From Roseomonas sp. (GTDB lineage: Bacteria > Pseudomonadota > Alphaproteobacteria > Acetobacterales > Acetobacteraceae): DNA of 64,000 nucleotides. Of this stretch, positions 33,459-41,507 are shown one piece after another. The stretch covers positions 24,288 to 88,287 of the forward strand of contig JADCFN010000064.1 in assembly GCA_020249505.1 (NCBI GenBank), in the 5' to 3' direction. Positions within the stretch are counted from its first letter, which is position 1; every line of letters starts with the position of its first letter. Both the position numbers and the translations under genes were made by a program. Under the pieces are notes generated by a model. The model saw nothing but the letters and a program-made list of their open reading frames with translations, ran no database searches and was not told where the DNA came from.

Positions 33459-34153
33459 GCATTCCTTTGCGCACAGAAGGTCTTGCGAAAACCTTCACGC
33501 TTCATCTGCAAGGCGGCACACGCATTCCGGTTCTGGGCCACGTTGATCTTACGGTACGGGCCGGCGAATGTGTCGCGCTTTCCGGTCCCTCCGGTGCGGG
33601 TAAATCCACCCTGATGCGTTGTCTTTACGGCAATTACGGTGCCGGCACCGGGCGTATATTGCTCACGCATCGTGGAGCAGAGCTTGACCTTGCCAGCGCC
33701 GATCCCCGCGCGGTGATCGAAGCGCGGCGGGAGAGCATTGGTTATGTTTCCCAATTCCTCCGTGTCATCCCGCGGGTCAGCACGCGCGATATCGTGGCGG
33801 AACCCATGGTGGCGCGCGGCATGGCGCGGGAAGATGCGCTTTCCCGCGCCTCGGCCCTGCTTGACCGGCTGAACCTTCCAGAAAGGCTGCATAACCTGCC
33901 GCCCGCGACTTTTTCGGGCGGTGAGCAGCAGCGCGTCAACCTCGCGCGCGGTTTTGGGCCGCGCTATCCGGTTCTGCTGCTGGATGAACCAACCGCCAGC
34001 CTCGATGCCGCCAATCGCGCCATCGTGATTGGCTTGATCCATGAGGCGAAGCAGGCCGGCACCGCCATTGTCGGCATTTTCCATGATGCCGAAGTACGCG
34101 AAGCCGTGGCGGATCGCATTTTCACCGTTGAACCGATGCAGGATGCCGCATGA
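33455..34153 (+). CDS. phnL: C-P lyase ABC-type subunit PhnL
   Basis: A 232-residue ABC ATPase. Walker A is GPSGAGKSTLMRCLYGNYGA, the signature TFSGGEQQRVNLARGF and Walker B LLLDEPTASLD. The RESIGYVSQFLRVIPRVSTR region is typical of PhnL. It works with PhnGHI in forming the phosphonate nucleotide. Overlaps both neighbours by ATGA. Confidence 0.95.
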   Translation: MSIPLRTEGLAKTFTLHLQGGTRIPVLGHVDLTVRAGECVALSGPSGAGKSTLMRCLYGNYGAGTGRILLTHRGAELDLASADPRAVIEARRESIGYVSQFLRVIPRVSTRDIVAEPMVARGMAREDALSRASALLDRLNLPERLHNLPPATFSGGEQQRVNLARGFGPRYPVLLLDEPTASLDAANRAIVIGLIHEAKQAGTAIVGIFHDAEVREAVADRIFTVEPMQDAA

Positions 34154-35292
34154 GCACTGAGACCATTCTGACCAATGCGACGCTCGTCCTGCCGGATGCG
34201 GTGCTGCATGGAACACTTGTGCTGCGCGATGGGCTGATTGCGGATATTCAGCCAGGCCGCAGCCAGGCCGCCGGCGCGCTAGACCTTGAAGGGGATCATC
34301 TGATCCCCGGTATTGTTGATGTGCATACGGATAATCTGGAACGCCAGGTGTTGCCGCGCGCCAATGCGCGCTGGCCATCGCGCTCCGCCATGATTGCGCA
34401 TGATGCGCAATGTGTCGCGGCTGGCGTCACCACCATTTTGGATGCGCTTTGCCTTGGTGATCTTGGTTTCGATACGGAACGCGGGCAGACCTTTCTGGAT
34501 GGTGTGCGTGATCTGGATGAACTTGCTGATCTTGGCGCGCTGAAGGGTGAGCATTTTCTCCATCTGCGCTGCGAACTGCCTGCGCGTGACATGCCGCCCG
34601 CGCTTGATCCCGTGGCGGATCATCCGCGTGTGGTGATGGTAAGCCTGATGGATCACTCGCCAGGCGTTGGGCAATATCGTGACCTCGTGCGGTACGCGGC
34701 CATGCGCAAGCGCCAAACGCAATGGAATGACGCGCAAGTGCAGGCACGGATCGACAGCCTGCTCGCGCAACGTGCGGAACTTCGCGAAAAGCAGCGCGCC
34801 TGGCTATTGGACCGTATTCGCCATCGCAATCTGCCGCTTGCATCGCATGATGATGACACGCCGGCCGAAATGGCGCGCAACTTGGCCGATGGTATCACGA
34901 TTTCGGAGTTTCCCGTGACTATGGAAGCAGCGCGCGCAGCCTATGACCTCAAGGTTGAAGTGATTGCCGGCGCGCCCAATATCGTGAGGGGCGGCAGTCA
35001 TTCCGGGAATGTCGCCGCGGCTGATCTGGTGCGCGAAGGCTTGGCGCAAGCTTTCGCTTCCGATTACGTGCCCGCTTCCATGCTGGAAGCCGCCTGGCGC
35101 GCGGTGGAGGCAGGCGGGATCACGCTGCCTCAGGCGATTGCAATGGTGACGGATACGCCGGCGCGGATGGCAAGGCTTGCTAATCGCGGGCGGCTCACGC
35201 CGGGGTTCAAGGCGGATCTGGTGCGCGTGCGCAGCATTGGCGATATGCCGCTGGTGCGCGGCGTTTGGCGCGCCGGGGAACGGATTGCGTGA
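34150..35292 (+). CDS. phnM: PhnM paralogue 2: ribose-1-methylphosphonate triphosphate diphosphatase
   Basis: A 380-residue PhnM with the canonical metal motif VDVHTDNLERQVLPR, LASHDDDTPAEMA, GAPNIVRGGSHSGNV and FASDYVPASMLEAAWR. It removes pyrophosphate to give ribose-1-phosphonate 5-phosphate for PhnJ. This is the operon copy, coupled to phnL by ATGA and to the 2H phosphoesterase by GTGA. It is only distantly similar to the copy at 27779-28918. Confidence 0.95.
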   Translation: MSTETILTNATLVLPDAVLHGTLVLRDGLIADIQPGRSQAAGALDLEGDHLIPGIVDVHTDNLERQVLPRANARWPSRSAMIAHDAQCVAAGVTTILDALCLGDLGFDTERGQTFLDGVRDLDELADLGALKGEHFLHLRCELPARDMPPALDPVADHPRVVMVSLMDHSPGVGQYRDLVRYAAMRKRQTQWNDAQVQARIDSLLAQRAELREKQRAWLLDRIRHRNLPLASHDDDTPAEMARNLADGITISEFPVTMEAARAAYDLKVEVIAGAPNIVRGGSHSGNVAAADLVREGLAQAFASDYVPASMLEAAWRAVEAGGITLPQAIAMVTDTPARMARLANRGRLTPGFKADLVRVRSIGDMPLVRGVWRAGERIA

Positions 35293-35969
35293 CGCCCTAT
35301 CGCATTGCGCTTTACTACGCGCCAGAACCGCATGATCCCTTGCATGAACGCGCCTCTGCCTGGCTGGGGCGCGATGCTTTCAGTGGCGCGGAGTTATCCC
35401 AGCCAGCCATTGCTGGGATTGATATCGCGGAGGTCACCGCCGAAGCGCGCGGCTATGGGTTTCACGCAACGCTGAAGCCACCCTTTCGCGTTCAAGGTGA
35501 CACACAAGCGGCGCTTCAAGCCGCGCAGGATTTCGCCGCGCGCACCGCAGCCTTTGCCCTGCCGCCGCTTCAAATCACCGATCTGGATGGCTTCCTCGCG
35601 TTGCGTGAGGCCGAGCCCTGCCCGCCCCTGCAAGTGCTTGCAGATGGTGCTGTCACGGCGCTTGATCCGCATCGTGCGCCCGCGACCGAGTCCGAGATTG
35701 CGCGCCGCAAACCGGATAAACTTAGCCCGCGCCAGCGCGAATTCCTGGCATTCTGGGGCTATCCTTACGTCTTTGCCGAATGGCGCTTTCACATGACACT
35801 GACGCGGCGCCTGACACCGGCTGAAAAAGCCATCATTCTGCCAGCCGTCACCGATGCGCTGGGTGATGCGCCCGCCATAAGCCGCACCGTCACGGATATC
35901 TGCATCTTCGCCCAAGCCGCGCCGGGCGCGCCCTTCATAATCCTTGAGCGTCTGAAGCTGCGCGGTTGA
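35289..35969 (+). CDS. 2H phosphoesterase-superfamily protein of phosphonate operon (DUF1045)
   Basis: A 226-residue protein of the DUF1045 family found in phn operons. Two HxT-type motifs, GFHATLKPPF and RFHMTLTRRL, mark it as a 2H phosphoesterase, a fold that opens cyclic phosphates or cleaves 2',5'-type bonds. The GTG at 35289 overlaps the phnM stop by GTGA, so it is the last coupled gene of the operon. No phnP is present in the window. A role in opening 5-phosphoribosyl 1,2-cyclic phosphate, the PhnP step, is plausible but unproven. Its 3' end overlaps the convergent phnN by 35 bp. Confidence 0.88.
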   Translation: MTPYRIALYYAPEPHDPLHERASAWLGRDAFSGAELSQPAIAGIDIAEVTAEARGYGFHATLKPPFRVQGDTQAALQAAQDFAARTAAFALPPLQITDLDGFLALREAEPCPPLQVLADGAVTALDPHRAPATESEIARRKPDKLSPRQREFLAFWGYPYVFAEWRFHMTLTRRLTPAEKAIILPAVTDALGDAPAISRTVTDICIFAQAAPGAPFIILERLKLRG

Positions 35970-36486
35970 GCACGGCGAGCACGCGCGCCACACCCTCCGC
36001 CACATCGGCGTCATTCATCACGCTCTCAACATCCAACCCATCCGGCAGCAACACATCTCGCGCCAAGCGTGCGGCGATATCAGCAGCGCTTTCGCGGCCA
36101 CGCGCGGCAAGGCGTGCGGCCAGAACCTCCATGGGGGCCGTGATGTTCAGCACGCGCAAAGGATAGCGCGCGCCAGCTTCAGGCAGTACCGCGCGGGAGA
36201 GATTGGCAATCACTACATGCCGCGCTGCCATATCTTCTTCAATGTCGCGCGGGATGCCGTAATGCAGGCCATGCGCTTCCCATGAAAGCGCGAAGCCCCC
36301 CGCCGCGCGCCGCGCCACAAAATCCATTCCACTCAGTGCTTCATGATCCTCCCCGCCGGCCTCGGCGGGGCGCGTGATGGCGCGGCGTACGAAGCGAAAT
36401 CGAGCATCCTGTGCCAGCGCGGCGCGCGCACCGGCCATCAGCGTATCCTTGCCCGCGCCGGAAGGTCCCACCACCGCAATCAGCAT
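35935..36486 (-). CDS. phnN: Ribose 1,5-bisphosphate phosphokinase PhnN
   Basis: A 183-residue kinase of the guanylate-kinase fold. Walker A is VVGPSGAGKDTLM; RRAITRPAEAGGEDHEAL and the SWEAHGLHYGIP segment match PhnN, which converts ribose 1,5-bisphosphate to PRPP, the exit step of phosphonate ribose metabolism. The ATG at 36486 has AGGATGAG upstream; a 25-residue longer reading to 36561 is less likely. It is on the opposite strand from the rest of the pathway and its last 35 bp overlap the end of the 2H phosphoesterase gene. Confidence 0.92.
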   Translation of the reverse strand: MLIAVVGPSGAGKDTLMAGARAALAQDARFRFVRRAITRPAEAGGEDHEALSGMDFVARRAAGGFALSWEAHGLHYGIPRDIEEDMAARHVVIANLSRAVLPEAGARYPLRVLNITAPMEVLAARLAARGRESAADIAARLARDVLLPDGLDVESVMNDADVAEGVARVLAVLNRAASDAQGL

Positions 36487-36559
36487 CCGCTCATCCTGCC
36501 CATAGCCAGCCCTGATGCGCGTGATAGTATCTGAACAATCGGCAAAAGGCAGCACCGTC

Positions 36560-37357
36560 ATGGAAGAATCACAAACCGCGCTTCACCCCCTTAAGGCCAA
36601 GATGCAGGCGGGCCAGGCGGTGCTGGGGCTATCGCTTCGCATGATCCGTAGTCCCGATGCGGCGCGGCTGGCGCGTACCACCGGCCATGATTTCCTGTTC
36701 ATTGATGTGCAGCACGCCATCTTCAATCTGGAAAGCATTTTTGCCATCGCACAAACCGCACTTGCCATTGGTATCGCGCCCTTGGTGCGCGTGCGCAGTG
36801 TTGATGATCCAGATGTGCCGGTGCTGCTGGATAATGGCGTCACTGGCATTGTCTTTCCCGATGTGAATACGCCGGAACAGGCGAAACGCGCCGTGGATCG
36901 CTGCCGCTTTCCGCCGATTGGGCGGCGGTCAGTCGCGGGTGGCTATGTGCATTTCGATTACCGCGCCATGCCGGTCGCGAACGCGACTGCCGCGCTGGAA
37001 GCGCACACACTCGTCGTCTGCATGGTGGAAACGGCCGAGGGGCTCGCCAATCTGGAAGCCATCGCCGCCGTACCGGGCGTGGATGTGGTGCATATCGGGG
37101 CCAATGATTTGCTGGTCTCGCTTGGCAAGGCCGGACAATTTGATGATCCGATTGTGGTGGAAGCGATGGACCGTGCCATTGCCACCACCGCGCTACATGG
37201 TGGCTTCGCTGGTTGCGGCGGCAATCGCGATGTGCCGCGCCAGGCCGCTTCCATCAAGCGCGGCGTGCGGTTTTTGACGACGCAGACGGATATCGGATTC
37301 CTGAGCGCCGCTGCATCGCAATGGACGGCGGGGCTGCAAGCAGCACTGAAAGCGTGA
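36560..37357 (+). CDS. HpcH/HpaI family aldolase
   Basis: A 265-residue class II pyruvate-type aldolase/citrate-lyase-like protein. Family blocks are FLFIDVQHAIFNLE (catalytic histidine), PLVRVRSVDDPDV (substrate-binding arginine), FPDVNTPEQA, VVCMVETAEGLANLEAI (metal-binding glutamate) and VHIGANDLLVSLG (metal-binding aspartate). The glutamate normally preceding the catalytic histidine is Gln here. It cleaves or forms a 2-keto-3-hydroxy acid; substrate unknown. Divergent from phnN across about 73 bp and convergent with the Fe-S gene downstream. Confidence 0.88.
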   Translation: MEESQTALHPLKAKMQAGQAVLGLSLRMIRSPDAARLARTTGHDFLFIDVQHAIFNLESIFAIAQTALAIGIAPLVRVRSVDDPDVPVLLDNGVTGIVFPDVNTPEQAKRAVDRCRFPPIGRRSVAGGYVHFDYRAMPVANATAALEAHTLVVCMVETAEGLANLEAIAAVPGVDVVHIGANDLLVSLGKAGQFDDPIVVEAMDRAIATTALHGGFAGCGGNRDVPRQAASIKRGVRFLTTQTDIGFLSAAASQWTAGLQAALKA

Positions 37358-37364
37358 GGCCCGC

Positions 37365-38222
37365 TTAAACCACAGGCTTGCGGCGTAATTCCGGTTCCAG
37401 CAATTGGGTGAAGACATCCGCGCCCACACGTTCCAGGGCGCCATCATCCAAGGCAGCGCGGGGGTCTTCCGCATTGCGCAGATGCTTGTATTCGTCGCGG
37501 AATTCCCAGCCCGCCGATCGCGCCAGCAGATGCACCCAATTCATGACGCTAATGGCGCGGCCGCGTTCCAGCGCCACGGCTTCGCGATGGCAGGAATGGA
37601 AAATGGTGCAAAGCGTATCCGCCCCATGCCGCGCCATGGCTGCAAGATTAGCCTGATGCGCCGCTGCCAAGGCGCCGGGAACGCCGGCCAAGGCGGAACA
37701 CATATGGCCGGGCAGTGCTTCATCTTCCTGCACCAAATCAAGCCCAGGGATCAGACTCAACAGGTTCGAGACAAGATCATTCACCGCAACGCGCGGCTGA
37801 AACCCGGCATGGCGATGCAGCAAAACCCGGACCGGCAAAGGCTGCACCAGCAATTTCTGCAAGGCAGCGCGACGGTCCCACAGCACTTCTGTCACATGTG
37901 CCGCCTCAAATTGCGCGGGTGTTTCCGGCACCATCGTATCGGCCATGTTCATGTGGCAGGAAGGGCACCAGGTGATCACCTTATCGCGTCCTGTCGCATT
38001 GAAGGTCGCAACGGTGCGCCGGCCCATGCCTTCGGTAATGCGCGCATTATGTTCTGTGGTTGACCCACAGCAATGCGAAGGCCCGCCGCGCGGCGCGGCG
38101 TCCACGCCAACTGCCTCCAGAAAACGTGCCGTCAGGCGCAAAACGTCACCATGGCGCAGCAGATTGCAGCCATACCAGAATACCGCGCGCTCCGCCGGCA
38201 AGGGGTGATGCGTCACAGCCAT
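37365..38222 (-). CDS. CCG-domain (Fe-S)-binding oxidoreductase subunit, HdrB / GlcF-C-terminal-like
   Basis: A 285-residue protein with two cysteine-rich CCG domains. The first reads FWYGCNLLRHG, GGPSHCCGSTTEHN and VITWCPSCHMNM. The second is degenerate: MCSALAG and TIFHSCHREAV, without a second CCG. Such domains hold Fe-S clusters or quinone sites in HdrB, GlcF, GlpC and LutA. It overlaps the 4Fe-4S gene upstream by 10 bp. Together the two (135 + 285 residues) equal the size and order of a GlcF-type protein split in two. An electron-transfer role from a flavoprotein to quinone is likely. Confidence 0.82.
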   Translation of the reverse strand: MAVTHHPLPAERAVFWYGCNLLRHGDVLRLTARFLEAVGVDAAPRGGPSHCCGSTTEHNARITEGMGRRTVATFNATGRDKVITWCPSCHMNMADTMVPETPAQFEAAHVTEVLWDRRAALQKLLVQPLPVRVLLHRHAGFQPRVAVNDLVSNLLSLIPGLDLVQEDEALPGHMCSALAGVPGALAAAHQANLAAMARHGADTLCTIFHSCHREAVALERGRAISVMNWVHLLARSAGWEFRDEYKHLRNAEDPRAALDDGALERVGADVFTQLLEPELRRKPVV

Positions 38223-38620
38223 TCAGCTTGCTCCTGCTCCGTCAGGCCAAGCCGCGCAAAGCCCTTTACGCGCGCGGACCAGCCACTATCGGTTTTCACC
38301 GGCAGCAGCGGCACGCCATCCAAGGCACCACGCGCGCGCATGCTGGCGAAGCGCATCATCAAAGCGACATCCAGCTTTTCGGGGCATACGCCATTACAGG
38401 CGGCGCTCCGCGTACAGGCGCCAATCCAGGCAAGCGAAATGGGCGATGTTTCTTCACCCAACAGCAAGGCGCGCATGCCGGCAGCAACCGCGGCGGGATC
38501 GGCTTCAGCGACGCCCGCAGCAAAACGCGTCATCGGGCAGGCTTGCACGCAAGCACCGCAGGCGGTGCAAGCTTCCGCCATGCGCGCACCTTCGGTTGCG
38601 ATGCGTGCGGCCAAACTCAT
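38213..38620 (-). CDS. 4Fe-4S dicluster protein, HdrC / GlcF-N-terminal-like
   Basis: A 135-residue ferredoxin-like subunit. The first cluster motif, CTACGACVQACP, is complete. The second, ACTRSAACNGVCPEKLD, has C-x5-C-x3-CP and so lacks one of the four usual cysteines. It overlaps RidA upstream (ATGA) and the CCG-domain gene downstream (10 bp), so the three genes are one transcription unit. It probably passes electrons within a complex with the CCG protein. A separate FAD subunit is not adjacent; glcDE at 22.9-25.5 kb lacks its Fe-S subunit. Confidence 0.85.
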   Translation of the reverse strand: MSLAARIATEGARMAEACTACGACVQACPMTRFAAGVAEADPAAVAAGMRALLLGEETSPISLAWIGACTRSAACNGVCPEKLDVALMMRFASMRARGALDGVPLLPVKTDSGWSARVKGFARLGLTEQEQAEWL

Positions 38621-39003
38621 ACAGCGGCGCCAATCACCGCAATGGCTTCAATTTCTATCCGCGTCAGCGGTGTGGTGAAGCTGGCGCCTCCCACACAGGT
38701 GCTGGCAGGCGGCACCGCAAGCGGCGCCAGGATGCGCCGCCGTACCGCATCAAAGCCCGCGTAATCGCGCATATCCGAAAGATAGGTGTTCAGTTTCAGC
38801 ACATCGGCGAAGCTGCCGCCTTCCTGCGCCAGGGCGCGTGTCAGGCGCGCGAAACATTCCTCGGCCTGCGCTTCCACGCCTTGTGCTTCAGCGGCACTGC
38901 TGCGTGCGGTGACACCGGAACAGAAAACCAGCTTGGCACCGCCTGGCAAAGGCAGGCTGCGTGTGGGCGCAAAAGCGGGTTTGGGCGGGGTGGTTTCGGC
39001 CAT
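38617..39003 (-). CDS. RidA family protein (enamine/imine deaminase-like)
   Basis: A 128-residue YjgF/RidA-type trimeric protein. It shows LVFCSGVTA, VEAQAEECFARLTRALAQEG, VLKLNTYLSDMRDYAGF and PPASTCVGGASFTTPLTRIE; the usual catalytic arginine of RidA in R-A-R/C-V-x-V is not evident (STCVGG), so it belongs to a divergent subgroup. RidA proteins hydrolyse reactive enamines and imines made by PLP or flavin enzymes. First gene of the operon with the Fe-S pair, overlapping by ATGA. Confidence 0.88.
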   Translation of the reverse strand: MAETTPPKPAFAPTRSLPLPGGAKLVFCSGVTARSSAAEAQGVEAQAEECFARLTRALAQEGGSFADVLKLNTYLSDMRDYAGFDAVRRRILAPLAVPPASTCVGGASFTTPLTRIEIEAIAVIGAAV

Positions 39004-39060
39004 GGCAGTATTCCTTGAAAACTACACCAGCTTGCCGTGTCCTACCCCCCCGACACAAGC

Positions 39061-40542
39061 TCAATAACGCCGCAGCGGTACGCGCCAGGCCATGACGGAT
39101 GCGGCGCCCACCAGCACGGCGGCGATGATGAAAAGGCCGCGAAAGGGCTCGGCCAAGGCAGCGCGCAATTGCGCCACACCATTGCCGCCCATGCGCGCGC
39201 CCAAGCCGCCGAGATCAGTGACCAGCGCAGCAAAACCCTCGGTCAGCGCAGGCGTAAACAGGGCCATGGCGCCGAAAATCGCCGCCGCAGCGACAGCCGC
39301 GCCAAGGGCTGCGCCGAAATTACGCGAAAACGCCACGCCAGCCGCCGCAATGCCAAGCCGCCCCTGCCCCGCCGCTGCCTGCACCGTGGTCTGCACCACC
39401 GGATAGGATGTGCCGGAACCGAAAGTCGCCACACCCAATAACGCCAACATCAGCCAAAGCGGCATGGCAGCGGCATAGACCGCAAGCAGGCTCCAGATCA
39501 GCGCCGCCACCGGCAGGCCGATGCTCGGCCACAGCATCGCATGCCCGGTGCGCGCCACCATCTTGCCGGAGAAGAATGCGCCAAGTGATGAGCCGATGGA
39601 AATCGCGAGCAGCACCAACCCAGCGGAAGCGGGTTCAAGCCCGCGCACCACTTGCAGCCATAAGGGCAGGAAGGAAATCAAGCCCACCTGCGCGGCCACC
39701 ACCAGGATAGAAAGCATCAGTAGGCGCCAGATGCTGGCCTCGGCAAACAAGGGCAGCGGCAGCAGCGGTTGCGGCTGACGGCGTTCAACGCGCAGCAAAG
39801 TGACACCGGCAAAAAGCGCCATGGCAACAAGGCCGATGATCAGCGGCAGATAGGCCGCATCAAAACGCCGCGCGCGATCAAGTGCGACCAAGGCAGCCCC
39901 CATGGTCAGCACAAAAAGCGCGAGGCCAAGCCAATCAAACCGCCAGTGCCGCCCAGCATGGTCCGGCACAATATCGGGCAGCCGACGCGCGATATAAGCG
40001 CAGACCAAGGGCAAAGGCAGCAGAAACCAGAAAATCCAGCGCCAGCCGAAAGCCTGGGTGATGAAGCCCCCCGCCACCGGCCCGAAGGCCGAGGCAAAGC
40101 CATAGGCCCCCGCAATCCAGGCTTGGAATTTGCCGCGTTCACGTGGCGGCACGATCTCACCAATCAAAGCCTGGGTTAACGTCAGCAGCGCGCCGCCCCC
40201 AAAACCCTGAATCACACGCGCTATGATCAGGCTTGGCAGATTGGGCGCCAGCGCGCAGCCGGCGCAACCCATGAAGAAAATCGCCAGCGCCACAAACAGC
40301 AAACGCCGCCGCCCAAAAAAATCGCCAAGCTGGCCAAAGACCGGCGCGGCGCAGGTGGCCGCCACCAGATAGGCAATCAGGATCCAGGAAACGCGTTCGA
40401 TCCCGCCCATATCGGTCGCGATATCGGCAAGCGCAGTGGCGACGATGGTCTGATCAACAGCGGATAGAAAAATCACTAAGGCAATCGCCGGAAAGCCGCG
40501 CAGGAAACGCGCGCGCAGCTCGCCGGACGCATCAGCCGCCAT
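39061..40542 (-). CDS. MFS transporter, DHA2 (EmrB/QacA) type drug exporter
   Basis: A 493-residue major facilitator with about 14 predicted helices. FLSAVDQTIVATALADIATD carries the DHA2 motif (DxTIVxxALP-like), IAYLVAATCAAPVFGQLGDF the motif-A region with FFGRRR, and ALIGEIVPPRERGKFQAWIA a motif near helix 5. It exports small molecules by proton antiport; substrate unknown. The ATG shares its A with the TGA of accA (TGATG), so it is translationally coupled to a fatty-acid-synthesis gene, which is an odd pairing. Confidence 0.92.
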   Translation of the reverse strand: MAADASGELRARFLRGFPAIALVIFLSAVDQTIVATALADIATDMGGIERVSWILIAYLVAATCAAPVFGQLGDFFGRRRLLFVALAIFFMGCAGCALAPNLPSLIIARVIQGFGGGALLTLTQALIGEIVPPRERGKFQAWIAGAYGFASAFGPVAGGFITQAFGWRWIFWFLLPLPLVCAYIARRLPDIVPDHAGRHWRFDWLGLALFVLTMGAALVALDRARRFDAAYLPLIIGLVAMALFAGVTLLRVERRQPQPLLPLPLFAEASIWRLLMLSILVVAAQVGLISFLPLWLQVVRGLEPASAGLVLLAISIGSSLGAFFSGKMVARTGHAMLWPSIGLPVAALIWSLLAVYAAAMPLWLMLALLGVATFGSGTSYPVVQTTVQAAAGQGRLGIAAAGVAFSRNFGAALGAAVAAAAIFGAMALFTPALTEGFAALVTDLGGLGARMGGNGVAQLRAALAEPFRGLFIIAAVLVGAASVMAWRVPLRRY

Positions 40543-41498
40543 CACAGGGTGCCGCTGCGCCCCATTTCCAGGAATTTGTCGCGCCGGCGTGCGCGCAGTG
40601 TGGCGCCATCCAAAGCGAGCAAGGGTGTCAGCAGCGTCTCGATCTTGTCACCCAGCGCGGCGATTACTGTCGCGGCATCGCGATGTGCGCCGCCGAGTGG
40701 TTCCGGCACCACCACATCCACTAGGCCAAGCTTGCGCAAATCATCCGCCGTCAGCTTCAGCGCCTCAGCGGCAGTGCTGGCCTGCGCCGCATCACGCCAC
40801 AGGATGGAAGCGCAGCCTTCCGGGCTGATCACGGAATAGATCGCATGTTCCAGCATGATGATGCGATCCGCTGCCGCCAACGCAATCGCGCCGCCCGATC
40901 CGCCTTCACCAATAATGGTTGCGATGAAGGGCACGGGCGCATCCAGCCCGGCTTCGATGGACCGCGCAATCGCTTCCGCCTGGCCGCGCGCTTCCGCATC
41001 AATGCCCGGAAAGGCGCCAGAGGTATCAACGAAGGAAAGAATGGGCAGGCCGAAACGCCCGGCCAATTCCATCAGGCGCCGCGCCTTCCGATACCCCTCG
41101 GGCCGCGCCATGCCAAAATTATGTTTCACTCGACTATCGGTATCATGACCGCGTTCGGTGCCGAGTACCATCACGGCGCGGCCCCGGAAGCGCCCCATGC
41201 CGCCCACCACCGCCGCGTCATCGGCAAAGGCGCGGTCACCGGCAAGCGGCGTGAAATCCTGGATCAGCGCCGCGATATAATCCGTCGCATGCGGCCTATC
41301 GGGGTGGCGCGCCACTTGCGCCTTCTGCCAGGGCGACAGCTTGGCATAGGTGGTCTTCAGCAGCGCCTGGGCTTTTTCGCCAAGGCGGCCGATCTCCTCG
41401 GCCACATCAATACCGCCGGCATCGGTGGTCCGACGCAGCTCCTCGATCTTGCCTTCAAGCTCGGCGATGGGTTTTTCGAATTCCAGGAAGTGACGCAT
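40542..41498 (-). CDS. accA: Acetyl-CoA carboxylase carboxyltransferase subunit alpha
   Basis: A 318-residue AccA that with AccD transfers CO2 from biotin to acetyl-CoA. It starts MRHFLEFEKPIAELEGKIEE, then includes LSPWQKAQVARHPDRPHATD, FGMARPEGYRKARRLM, SFVDTSGAFPGIDAEARGQ and IIGEGGSGGAIALAAADRI, followed by ISPEGCASILW. Every family block I can check is present. xerD ends 9 bp upstream, and the MFS exporter follows with a one-base overlap. Confidence 0.97.
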   Translation of the reverse strand: MRHFLEFEKPIAELEGKIEELRRTTDAGGIDVAEEIGRLGEKAQALLKTTYAKLSPWQKAQVARHPDRPHATDYIAALIQDFTPLAGDRAFADDAAVVGGMGRFRGRAVMVLGTERGHDTDSRVKHNFGMARPEGYRKARRLMELAGRFGLPILSFVDTSGAFPGIDAEARGQAEAIARSIEAGLDAPVPFIATIIGEGGSGGAIALAAADRIIMLEHAIYSVISPEGCASILWRDAAQASTAAEALKLTADDLRKLGLVDVVVPEPLGGAHRDAATVIAALGDKIETLLTPLLALDGATLRARRRDKFLEMGRSGTL

Positions 41499-41507
41499 GG
41501 CGGGGGG

